Part shown: in pieces, positions 21,007-32,547 of the stretch
How positions within the stretch are numbered: the stretch's first letter is position 1
Layout: each line of letters begins with the position of its first letter
From: Hevea brasiliensis
Taxonomy: Eukaryota > Streptophyta > Magnoliopsida > Malpighiales > Euphorbiaceae
DNA: 64,000 nt
Direction: 5' to 3'
Assembly (NCBI RefSeq): GCF_030052815.1
Contig: NC_079498.1
Span: 66,760,992 to 66,824,991 of the forward strand
Program-made: the position numbers and the translations under genes
Notes under the pieces: model-generated
What the model saw: the letters and a program-made list of their open reading frames with translations, nothing else
Told to the model about the DNA's origin: nothing
Databases searched by the model: none

Positions 21007-24000
21007 TTAGGCATAGTATCTCTTGACGGTGTCGACATTCACAGGTCTTGGAAATTCTTTGCCGTCCATGTGGGTTAAGATCAAGGCCCCACCAGAAAAT
21101 GCCTTTTTAACCACATAGGGTCCCTCGTAGGTTGGTGACCATTTACCTCGGGGATCATTTTGATTCGGGAGAACATTCTTCAGAACTAGGTCCCCGGGTT
21201 GAAATTCGGGAGGGCGAACACTTTTGTCAAATGCCCTAGCCATTCTTCTCTGGTATAATTGCCCATGACATGCTACTGCTAATCTCTTCTCATCCAGCAA
21301 GTTTAATTTGTCCAACCTTGACTGGATCCATTTCGACTCATCAATCCCTGATTCCTTCAGAATCCTTAGGGAAGGAATTTCAACTTCGATAGGTAATACA
21401 GCCTCCATCCCATAAACCAGCGAATAAGAAGTTGCCCTAGTTGATGTTCTTACAGAAGTCCGGTATGCGTGAAGAGCGTAGGGGAGCATATCATGCCAAT
21501 CCCTATAAGTGATCGTCGTTTTCCGGATTATTCTTTTGAGATTTTTGTTTGCGGCTTCACCGCTCCATTAATCTGAGGACGGTATGGGGAGGAATTAAGA
21601 TGTCGAATCCTGTATTGATCACACAGCCTTTGGATCTTTGGACCATTCAAATTCTTGGCATTGTCAGTGACGATTTCATTGGGGAGGCCATGTCGGCAGA
21701 TGATATTATTTCTGAGGAATTTGAGAAATGTGTTCTGTGTAATATGGGCATATGACATCGCTTCGACCCATTTAGAAAAATAGTCGATCACTACTAGGAT
21801 AAACCTGTGCCCATTGGATGCCTTAGGGTTGATGGGACCAATCACATCGATGCCCCACATTGTGAAAGGCCATGGTGAAACGAGATTGAACAATTGGTGA
21901 GGTGGAACATTTATCGGATCCGCGTAGATTTGACACTTATGGCACTTTCGAAAATATTCGACGCAATCCTTTTCCATGGTAGTCCAAAAATATCTCCGTC
22001 GCATGATTTGCTTAGCCATCATATGCCCATTGGCATGGGTTGCACAGTTTCCCTCATGAGTCTCGAAAAGGATTCTCTTTGCCTCCTTCGCATCCACACA
22101 TCTCAACAATTCACCGTTGGAGCTCCTTTTGTATAGAATTTCCCCACTGGGGAAGTATCCCAATGCTAATCTCCGAATCATCCTCTTTTCGTTTTTGCTT
22201 GCCCTTGAGGGGAATTCTCTGGTTCTGATGTAAAGCAAGATGTCATGGTACCAAGGTTTACCATCAGGTTCTTCTTCAATCACGAATCAGTAAGCCGGCT
22301 CATCCCTTGCTTTAATCTTTAATATCTGAGTCGTCTGCCCTTCTTCCATTTGAGCCATAATAGCCAAGGTGGCTAAGGCATCTGCAAATTGATTCTTGTC
22401 TCGACTAAGGTGAGTGAAAGAGATTTCCTCAAATTTCTTAGTCAGTTCCAGCAAGTACTTCTGATATGGGATTAGCTTCGGATCCTTAGTTTGCCATTCT
22501 CCCTTGACTTGATAAATGATCAGGGCTGAGTCTCCATATACCTCCAATTTCTTAACCTTCATTTCGACAACAGCTTGTAGACCCATCACAAAAAGCTTCA
22601 TATTCTGCGACATTGTTGGTGCAGTCAAACCTCAACTTGATAGCTATCGAAAAATGTTTCCCATCCGGGGATACCAATACAGCTCCGATTCCATTACCGG
22701 ACAAATTGACAGCTCCGTCGAAATACATTTCCCATACATCAACTGGCTCTTCTTCTCCGCAGTCTACTTCATTAATATGCTCATCAGGGAACTCAAAATC
22801 CAGAGCTTCATAATCCTGGATAGGGTTTTCTGCTAGGAGATCAGCGATCACGCTACCTTTCACCGCTTTCTGGGTCATATAGACAATGTCATATTGGGAT
22901 AGTATGACCTGCCATTTAGCTATTCTTCCTGGCACGAATGGGCTGTCGAATACATACTTAATAGGATCCATTCTGGAAATGAGCCATGTCTTGTGATTCA
23001 ACATGTAGTGCTTGAGGCGATTCGCTGTCCAGGCTAACGCGCAGTAAGTTTTCTCTAAGAAAGAATACCTTGACTCACACTCATTGAACTTTTTGCTCAG
23101 GTAATAAATAGCCCTCTCCCTCCGGCCAGTATCATCATGTTGCCCCAAAACACATCCCATTGAGTTTTGTTGGACTGCCATATACAGAATCAGAGGCCTT
23201 CCTGCCACCGGCGGAACCAATACTGGTGGGTTAGATAGATACTGCTTGATTTTCTTAAAAGCCTCTTGACAAACCGAATCCCATTGAGTGGTGTTGTTCT
23301 TTCGGAGTAGTCTAAAAATAGGCTCAGCTTTAGCTATGAGATTGGAAATAAATCTTGATATGTAATTCAACTTCCCCAGGAAACTGCGAACCTCCCTTTC
23401 TGTTCTTAGGGATGGCATCTCTTGAATGGCTCGGACTTTGTCTGGATCAACTTCTATTCCTTTCTCGCTTACTATGAATCCCAACAATTTCCCAGATCTA
23501 GTTTCGAATATGCATTTGGCAGGGTTTAGTTTCAACTGATATTTCCTGAGTCTCTCGAATACTTTCCTCATCACCTGCACATGGCTCTCTTCTCCCCTGG
23601 ATTTGATGATCATATCATCCACGTACACCTCCACTTCTTTATGCATCATATCGTGGAATAATGTGACCATAGCACGTTAGTAGGTGGCTCTAGCATTCTT
23701 TAACCTGAAAGGCATGACCCAATAGCAAAATACCCCCCATTGGGTGATAAAGGCAGTTTTCTCCTTGTCTCCCTCGTCCATTGGGATTTGGTTGTATCCC
23801 GACGCCCTATCGATACACGAACACCTGCCCAATCCAGCAGCATTGTTTACTAACACATCAATGTTAGGGAGTGGGAAATCATCTTTCAAGCTCACTTTAT
23901 TAAGATCCCTGTAGTCAACGTGTACCCTGACTCTTCCATCCTTCTTCGTTACCGGGACAACGTTAGCTATCCATTGGGGATATTTGACTACTTACAGGAA

Positions 24001-24436
24001 CCCAGCATCATACTGTTTCTTAACCTCATCCCTAACTTTGAGCAGTGTGTCAGGATTCATTCTTCTTAACTTCTGCTTTACCGGGATTGTCCCCGGAATT
24101 AGGGGAATTTTGTGTGTCGCTATCTGGGGGTCTAAACCAATCATGTCATCATAGCTCCAGGAAAACACGTCCAGGAATTCTTTGAGCAAACTGATCATAT
24201 CTCCCAATTCTTCACTCTCCATAACCTTAAGTTCCCTTTTCACTTCTTCCGTGCCTAAGTTTATGGTGCGCGTTTCGTCTCCACAAGGCACTAGGGAAGG
24301 TTCATCCCTTTCATCCCTTTCTTCAATGAGCTCCACCTCAGAATCACTTGAAGTAATGGCAGTTATGGGGATTTCAAAATTAACCAGAGGAATTTCTGAG
24401 TCTATTGAATTATTAGGTGTTAATTGATGAATGGTC
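21007..24436 (-). pseudogene. Ogre pol: RT, RNase H, second RNase H, integrase; broken
   Basis: Exon 2 of the polyprotein, starting at a splice-acceptor-like site. Order: linker with LLKEFLDVFSWSYDDMIGLD, RT (about 23150-24000) with YVDDMIIKS, gypsy RNase H with RERAIYYLSKKFNECESRYS, then a second RNase H module (YFDGAVNLSGNGIGAVLVSP; GDSALIIYQVKGEWQT; ADALATL), a Tat-clade hallmark. Integrase follows with the HHCC zinc finger (HEGNCATH; CHKCQI), the core Asp residues (WGIDVIGP, IVTDNAKNLN) and a C-terminal GPY-like module ending RYYA. Stops lie at 23989, 23674 and 22284, with frameshifts near 22600 and 21510. The third catalytic residue of integrase, usually Glu in NGAVE, reads Lys (NGAVK). 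Confidence 0.92.
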
Positions 24437-24615
24437 CTGAATGAACGAAAATAGAATATATTATAAGTATGGAATTCAAATGGAAAGAAAAAGAGAATCG
24501 GATATAAAATGCGCTATTAATTCATTAAGATTTATGACATAAGAAAAGGGTCCATTTACAATGTTACACTTGCCATCATGGACAAAATGATCAAGTGTAG
24601 ATAACCAAAGGTACT
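24437..24615 (-). other. Candidate Ogre intron between protease and RT
   Basis: Between the stop after DIPVLNFE and the next coding block there is an AT-rich gap that ends, in the sense direction, with TATTTTCGTTCATTCAG followed by G, an excellent plant 3' splice site. Ogre elements are known to splice out an intron just before RT. The donor is unclear: GT words near 24603-24625 do not all give the right phase, so the 5' end is approximate. Confidence 0.5.
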
Positions 24616-25149
24616 TTATTCGAAATTAAGTACAGGGATGTCCTCTGCTGTCCAGTTGTCCAGTTCTTGCCCCTCAGCCATTGGCGAGACCAGAGCCTCA
24701 TATAAGGAATCCAGGTGGATGACATCGATGGATGGTTCATCAGGTGATTCTTCCATATCTGCTGGATTTTCAATGATCGGTTTAGTGAAGACTTCAGTAA
24801 TCCTCGGGACTTCCTTCATTCTCCCGATTTTCTGATCGAATCTCTGATCCCGCAGTCTGTTCCACAACCAAAATCGCCCATCCATGAGGGCATCTTCCTC
24901 GTAACCCAAACCACAATGGCCCACCTTCTGGATAGCCGGTATAGGTTCAACAATCCCTTGTAACGCAGCGCCTAGGCCTTTGCCCTCTTCATACCCATTC
25001 CTCGACATCACTTTGGCTACCATAGCCATAGCCCCTTCATTTCTTGAAACGTTTTCTTGTAGTTCGAGGGCCTGGAAGGAGCTTTCCAACGACTCCTCAG
25101 CCGCTTCCACATAAGGAAGTGATTGTGGCTTGGTGACCAATATGGCTTC
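24616..25149 (-). pseudogene. Ogre gag-protease polyprotein, C-terminal part after the Angela B insertion
   Basis: Continues the protease frame interrupted at 34655/34656 by Angela B. It carries NGYEEGKGLGAALQGIVEPI, a G-patch-like segment common after the protease in Tat elements, then KVGHCGLGYEED and an acidic tail ending DIPVLNFE and a stop at 24616. The frame itself is open from the insertion point. Its start is the insertion junction, not a real start codon. Confidence 0.8.
25145..25149. repeat. Target site duplication of Angela B, left copy
   Basis: GCTTC, identical to 34656-34660. A 5 bp duplication is standard for copia elements and fixes the element ends. Confidence 0.95.
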
Positions 25150-27255
25150 TGAAGGAACGGAAGCGTGAAAAACACAAGTTTATACCATTAAATTCAAAAA
25201 TTTTCACCTAGGGTCACATGCATCATGCAAGATTTATTTTTATCTATTTGATTTCAATGATAAACAACATATTAAAACTCTTTTAATATATATTTTTGGA
25301 TCTGTATTTGCCATTTAAGATTTTAAAATTAATCAGATTAATTTTAGAACCCTAGATTAAATCAAGAACGATTACACTAACCTCTTGATGCACTGCAGCG
25401 TGTCTGCGCCTTTGAGATTCGTCTTCAGGACACCAGATGTTGTCCCTCTAGCTTGTCCACACCAAGAACACCTATGGCAGCCCTTAAACAGCTTCTAAAG
25501 CCTTTTCTATTAATTAGAAATTCAAGTTCTGCCTTTTAAGAGATTAGAGATGTAAACAGGACACTAGAAACAATTTCTAGTGTTCTTAATTCAAGAGATT
25601 GATGGCTAATCTCTTTGAATTGATAAGAGATGAAGAAGAAGAGATAAAAACCCTCAAAGTGGCGTGACAAAGGAGTGTGGCTACTGGTTGTATTTTATTT
25701 TCTCATAACAACACTTAAATAGCTAGGTTAACACATTAAACCCTTGCCACATGTCACCCTTTGATTAGCTCTAGGTTTAAGTGACCCAATCACATTGTGC
25801 CAAGTGTCAAACCTATATTTAATCTTGATTTTAATCATCTTACATGATTAAAAAACATTTGGCAAGCTTATGTGTTATGCCATGTGTCACCATCTCATGG
25901 TGCCACGTGTCACACTGCAAAATGACCAAAATGCCCCTGTGTCTTAATTTTGAGTTCTTAACCCAAAATAATTATTTTCTTCTTCTAATTAATTTATATC
26001 AAATATAAATTAATTAATTAATCTCTATTAATTAATTTCTCATTAATTAAATTCATATTTAAACACTTTAAATATAAATTTAACTTATATTATACATCCA
26101 ATAATCTAGATTTGGTTTCAAGTCATGCTAGGGACTTTGCAATCTAATTACAAACCAAACCTATTTAATTAATCAATTTAAACTCTTTAATTAATTAATT
26201 AAATCATATTTAATTAGGTGATAACTTGTGTATGTGTGTGACTTACTAGGCTCATCACTAATTGGCAATGAGACATGATATCAACTCTTAATATCATCAG
26301 AACTCTTTCTTACCATAAATGATTTCTCTAAATCATTTTATGAACCTCATAGACCATGGTTAACACCTAGCATAGCATGCCATGGCCACCCAATTAGTAA
26401 TAAGGTTTACATTAAATGAACCTATAATCATATGTTACCATGCACTAGAATCTCTCTGTTACAAAATCCCAACTCAAATTTGAGTCATGGTTTATGTCAA
26501 ACTCCATTTGCTATGAATATTATGTTCTCTTTTAATTCAGTTCTTGATTAAAAAGATTTTCTCATCGAAACTCTTTTACGAATAAATCTATATCTGTCTG
26601 CCAGCAACTTGAAACATCAAGAACAATTAAATAAACATAGGATTTTATCTCTATTTACTTAGAGGAACAGATTCCATCTTGATCAACACCTACCTCCATA
26701 TATAACTAGTAGGAGCCAACACATGCCCATATACCCATACACAGTACAAGTATGAAAGCAGTATAAACTCAAACTACCTATATACAAGATAACTGTGCTA
26801 TCTCAGGTCTAAAGATTATATGCACTTATATGATTTATGACAAAACAATGACAAGAGTAAACTCCATGTGGTTGTCATAAGTGTCACTGGTTCGACCTAC
26901 TTATCATTTATAAGTGCCTATCATGTTTGTTATATGGCATGAGACTCACCATTCCATCTTATTTATATCTCATATAAATAACTTGGGAACAAACATGAAT
27001 ACAATCTTTCTGGATAAGTCATGTCCTTATTATGAAGTATCCTCGATTGTGAACCTATTTATGATACTTTGTGCTAGAAATATTGTCACTCATATTCTTA
27101 ACAACTTAAGAATAATATTTCTAACAAAATATCAATGGACCTTTTCTATTACACATAAATATATTTTGTAAACGGAAAAGTGGAAATGCCTTTTATTAAT
27201 AAAAATATGTACAAGATACATACTAAATGATATGCTCTAGGGCATACTACTAACA
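25150..27255 (-). repeat. Angela B 3' LTR (2106 bp)
   Basis: In the sense direction it runs from TGTTAGTAGTATGCC to CCTTCA. The inverted TATA-like CTTAAATA is at 25714-25721. It also contains an 85-codon + strand frame (26914-27171), discussed separately. Confidence 0.95.
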
Positions 27256-27269
27256 ATCTCCCACTAGCA

Positions 27270-30200
27270 CTAGAGCCATTCATTACAATATCTTAGACCT
27301 ATCTTCTCAAGATGTCGGTCTAACTGAGTGTGTGACATAGGCTTAGTGAATGGATCAGCTAGATTTTTCAGTGATGTTATTTTCTGCATGGCTATATCGC
27401 CTTGCCCAACTATATCTCACTGATAATGTGGTAGTGCCTTTCTATGTGTTTGGATTTTGGGTGAGACCTTAGTTCCTTAGCTTTGTATTTGCTCCATTGT
27501 TGTCACGATTAGTGGAACTGGCGACTCAATGGAAGGAACTCATGTAAGTTCATCACGAACTTCTTTATCCAAACGACTTCCTTTCTGACATCGATGCGAG
27601 AATATACTCGGCTTACGTAGTGGAATCTGCAGTCGTGCTCTGTTTGGAACTCTTCCAACTGACTGCACCTCCATTACAAATGAACACATATCCAGAGGTA
27701 GACTTTCTATCATCGATATCTGAATTGGAAATCAGAATCAGTATAACCATCTAGTTGCAAGTCTCCACCTCCATAAATCAAGAATAAATCCTTAGTTCTT
27801 CTCAAGTACTTAAGGATATTCTTGACAGCTATCCAGTGTTCCAAACCTGGATTGGATTGATACCTGCTAGTCAAACTAACAGCATATGCGATATCCGGCC
27901 TAGTACACAACATTGCATACGTTAAACTTCCAATAGCCGAAGCATATGGAATCCTGGCCATCTTATCTCTTTCTTCAGGTGTCTTTGGAGACATCTCTTC
28001 AGAAAGATGGATACCATGTCTCACTGGTAACAATCCTCTCTTGGAGTCAAGCATGTTAAACCTCTTTAACACCTTTTCAAAGTATAGACTTTGGGATAAA
28101 CCAATTATTCTTTTCGCTCTATCTCTATAGATGCGAATCCCAAAAATATAGGTTGCCTCCCCTAAGTCTTTCATGGAGAATGTATTTGACAACCATACCT
28201 TTCAACATACCTGTGTCATTACCCATCAACAGTATGTCATCCATATATAAGACAAGGAAAGTGATAGCACTGTCACTAACCTTCTTATATACACATGGCT
28301 CATCCTCATTTTTGATAAAACCAAAAGACTTAATGGCTTCATCAAAACGGATGTTCCAACTCCTCGAAGCTTGTTTCAACCCATAAATGGATCGCTTTAG
28401 CTTGCATACCTTGGAACTTGGGATTCAAATCCCTTAGGTTGTTCCATGAAAATGTTTTCTTCAATGTATCCATTGAGAAAAGCTGTTTTGACATCCATCT
28501 GCCAAATCTCATAATCATAGTACGCAGCTATTACTAATAAAATCCTAATTGATTTAAGCATGGCAACAGGCGAGAAAGTCTCCTCATAGTGGATTCCTTG
28601 CCTTTGGCGAAACCCTTTCGCTACTAGCCTTGCCTTATAGGTCTCTACCTTTCCATCAGAACCAATTTTCTTCTTTAAAACCCATTTGTTCCCTATAGGT
28701 ATAATACCTTCAGGTGGGTCAACAAGATCCCAAACTTGATTCTTATACATGGAATCAATCTCGGATTTCATAGCATCAATCCATTTTGAAGAGTCTATAT
28801 CTGATATAGCTTCTTCATAGGTAAGTGGATCATCTCCATGATCTACTTCTTCATGAGTAGACAACTCTTGTTCTTCTTCATGAAGAAAACCATATCTCAC
28901 TGGTGGGTGAGATACCCTGGTTGTTCTACGAGGAACAGCTGTAGATGTTTCATCAACGGGTATTGGTTGACTAGATGGATCTATATCCATCTGATCTGTT
29001 GGTTAGTCAGAATTCTCCAATTCTAACTCTATTTGCCTTCCTTTGCCTCCTTCTTGAACAAACTGTTGTTCAAGAAATGTGGCATCTCTACTTATAACAA
29101 CCTTTTGTGAAGTAGGCAAATAAAATAATATCCAAAACTATCTTTTGGATATCCAACAAATCGACCTTTTTCTGATCTGGTCTCCAATTTATCAGTGTTC
29201 AGCTTTTGATATAAGCTGGACAACCCCAAATCTTAACATGCTTAAGACTTGGTTTTCTTCCATGCCATATCTCATAAGGTGTGGAAGAAATTGATTTTGA
29301 TGGAATCCTATTCAGAATATACAAAGCTGATTCTAATGCAAATCCCCAAAAGAAGATTGACATATCAGTATAGCTCATCATACTACGTACCATATCCAAT
29401 AGGGTACGATTTCTCCTTTCAGATACACCATTCAGCTGTGGCGTTCCTGGAGGAGTCAGCTGAGAAACAATGCCATGCTCTCTCAAGTATTCATCAAATT
29501 CAGTACTCAAATATTCACCTCCACGATCTGATCGAAGAGCTTTAATATTCTTTCCTGTTTGATTTTCTACTTCAGATTTAAATTCTTTGAACTTTTCAAA
29601 AGATTCATGTTTGTATTTCATCAAATACAAATACCCAAACCTTGATTTATCATCAGTAAAGGTAATAAAATAATGAAAACCCCCTCTAGCCATTTCTTTA
29701 AATGGACCACATACATCACTATGTATTAGCTCTAAAATATTTTCAGCTCTTAGCCCCTGTCCAACAAAGGGTGATCTAGTCATTTTGCCCTGAAGGCAAG
29801 ATTCACAAGTTGGAGTAGGCTCAGAGCCCAATGAGGATAGAATCCCCATTTTCTCCAGTTTTGCAATCCTATCTTCTGCAACATGACATAACCTTAAGTG
29901 CCAAATATATTTTGAACTTGAGTTGTTCACCATGGCATTGCATTCTTTTAGATTGCTATACTCTAGCCAGTGGAAACACTTTCTTACTAGCAATGGAAAC
30001 ACTTTCCTATTGGCAGTGGAAACACTTTCCTTTGCCTTTGTCAGCTTTGGTCTTCCCTTTTTGTTTAGCTATTTTCTTAGAAGGACCAGGAATCTGAAGT
30101 TTCTTTTTCTTATTGCCCTTCTTCTAGTTGGACTTTCCAGCAGAAGAAGATGCAACCAAAGCTACCTCTTTTCCTTTATTGCCTGGCATATTCTTTTGGG

Positions 30201-30795
30201 CAATAACCAGCATGTTGAGTAAACCAGCTAAGGTGCATTCCTGTTTAGTCATATGGAAATTTGTTACAAAATTTCCAAAAGACTCAGGAAGGGACTGAAG
30301 GATCAAATCCGTCTGTAGTTGGAAATCCATGTTGAAGTCAAGATGTTCCAACTGCTCAATCATCCAAATCTTCTTGTGGACATGATCCCCAACATTCTGT
30401 CCCTCAGACATCCTCATACGGAATAGCTGTCTAGATATCTCATACCTAGCATTCCTGCTGTGCTCACCATACAACTCTTGTAGGTGAAGGAGGATCTCAC
30501 TCGCACTCTGCATGTTCTCATGTTGCTTCTGTAACTCATTACTCATGGAAGCAAGCATGTAACACTTAGCTCTCATATCATGCTCCTTCCACTTGTCCAA
30601 AGTTTCATGTTCCTCTTGTGTGGCCTCTGGAGGTAAGGGACCAGAAACATTTGAATCTAGAACATATCCTATATGTTCAAGGTTCAGGACAAGTTTCAAA
30701 TTTCTTAGCCAATCAAACAGATTAGGTCCTGTCAACCTATTGTGATCAAGTATGCTTGCAAGGATATTGGATGGTGGTGGTTGTTTTGTGCTCAT
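27270..30795 (-). pseudogene. Angela B gag-pol, lacking zinc knuckle and protease
   Basis: The gag N-terminus is open for 223 codons from ATG 30795 (STKQPPPSNILASILDHNRL) to a stop at 30124. Near 29966-30034 the frame passes from the start of the zinc knuckle straight into the pre-integrase region (LKECNAMV), so about 0.45 kb encoding the CCHC knuckle and the DTGA protease are missing compared with copies A and C. The integrase core is long and open (29199-30002). RT is broken by a 5 bp loss near 28423 and an 8 bp loss near 28200; the active site reads YMDD. RNase H starts with DGYTDSD near 27727 and then decays. The end is at the TAG complement 27270-27272. Confidence 0.92.
29966..30034 (-). 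repeat. Threefold 22-25 bp repeat at the Angela B deletion point
   Basis: TGGAAACACTTTC occurs three times in a row (from 29970, 29994 and 30017), whereas copies A and C have a single matching GGAAAGTGTTTCCA at this place. The repeats mark the junction where the protease region is missing. Confidence 0.88.
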
Positions 30796-30997
30796 TTTTA
30801 TCAGAAAATTAACTGCAGAAAATAACCAGATTAATTAGTAAATGTATCATGTAATTAACCAAAATGATTATGGTCTTTTAATCAAATTGGTCCTCCCACT
30901 AACTTAGCGAATCCTACACTTCCAAAGTAGAAAATGGAAATCCTAGTTGGATGGATTTCTAGTGGGTGATTGAATTCTTATAATTCTATTGATCATC

Positions 30998-31203
30998 CTC
31001 AGGTACATCCATTATTGGAATTACAATAAACTATAAGTGAGCAACTCTTTGCCCATCACATCTCATTTTAGGTTCAATCCTTTAGCTAGCCCCTTATGAT
31101 CAAAATCTCAGTTACATCCATTATTGACTTATCTTGCATTAGTTAAGTTGATCCCATTGAGCCAAGAATTATGCATCTAATTTTAATGGCCTCAGTTACA
31201 TCC
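30998..31203 (-). repeat. Angela B leader motif, three copies
   Basis: CTCAGGTACATCC (30998-31010) and CTCAGTTACATCC (31107-31119 and 31191-31203), the complement of the GGATGTACCTGAG word of copy A, with similar spacing. Confidence 0.75.
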
Positions 31204-31978
31204 AATATTGGCCACTAAACCATTTACATATTTACAACATATCATGCTTATCTATTATTCTTAAGAATATCTCTTAATTAAATTGCATCTTATGCAACTA
31301 TTTAAAATTTCTTAAAATAATTGCCCCAATGGAGGGCCTATGTTATAATTACTTTAATTATAGCATTTCCAACTTAATCATTTGTTTGGAAGATTTTATG
31401 GTCATTCTATTTACTATTAAGGTCTCACTTTGCACATTATCCATTTAGCATGCATATATCATATAATTGCATACATTTCCATACATCTCATGCATTCATG
31501 GATAAGCAGTAAATATGGTATGATCATGGACTTTCTAAGGGATTCAATTCTGAGCCACCAAGAATTGAATCAGGGCATTCCTAGGTGCATTTCATTCATT
31601 CATTTTACAAGAGTTGCTGAACGAGTACATAATCAACACTTGATCTTGAATTCCTCCCACTGGTCCCACCAATGCTCTTGACCTCCTTGAACTTCTTGCA
31701 ATCCAATATTACATAGTAATCTTTGGCATACCAAGGCGAATTTACAAGAACTTAAATAAATGAAATTACAATCCAAAAATTATTACAAACTTAATAATAC
31801 ATGCCCAAAATAAATTAAAATAAATTAATTAATTTACAATCCCAAAGAAACATAAAAGAAATAAATCCAATCACATTGGTCTTTTATAGTCCATGATCAT
31901 CCATCATGCATATCACTATTTAACAATTAAATAAAACATACATACTTAAATTAAATTGAATATCTCATATTCAACTTA

Positions 31979-32282
31979 AAAATCAAGATTTGAATATGAT
32001 TCAAATAAATTTAAAAATTCAGATTTGAATCTCATTCAAACAAATTTAAAAATTCAGATTTGAATCACATTCAAACAACTTCAAAAATTCAGATTTGAAT
32101 CACATTCAAACATTTTTTAAAAAATCAGATTTTAATCACATTCAAACATTTTTTAAAAAATCAGATCTGAATTTTATTCAATCAATTTTAAAAAATCAGA
32201 TTTAAATATGATTCAAACAACTTTAAAAATTCAGATTTGAATCACATTCAAACAATTTTTTAAAATTCTGATTTGAATCATA
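31979..32282 (-). repeat. Leader minisatellite in Angela B, about 35 bp unit, 8-9 copies
   Basis: Units such as AATTCAGATTTGAATCACAT followed by TCAAACAATTTTAA. Copy C has only about three units at 52480-52575, which explains most of the longer leader of B. Confidence 0.9.
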
Positions 32283-32531
32283 ATTTAATTGTGTGATAAA
32301 AACCACTAATTAAACACTTTAATTAGTCAAAGAATAGGCCTTAGATCATAAAACAATTGCAGAATTAAAAGCCAAACCTTAAGCCACCCATGGAAGCCAA
32401 ACCATGCGCACCATTGATGGTGTTTTTTCAAGCATGCCGCCAACTTGCTTTGCAACCAGCAATGAACTTTTGATCTCATGATCAAACACACAATTAAATC
32501 ATATAATCAACAATCTAAATGGAAAATATAG

Positions 32532-32545
32532 TGGCTCTGATACCA
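32532..32545 (-). promoter_or_regulatory. Angela B primer binding site (initiator tRNA-Met)
   Basis: The sense strand reads TGGTATCAGAGCCA, complementary to the 3' end of plant initiator tRNA-Met, 2 bp after the 5' LTR end. It is the start point for minus-strand synthesis. Confidence 0.93.
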
Positions 32546-32547
32546 AT

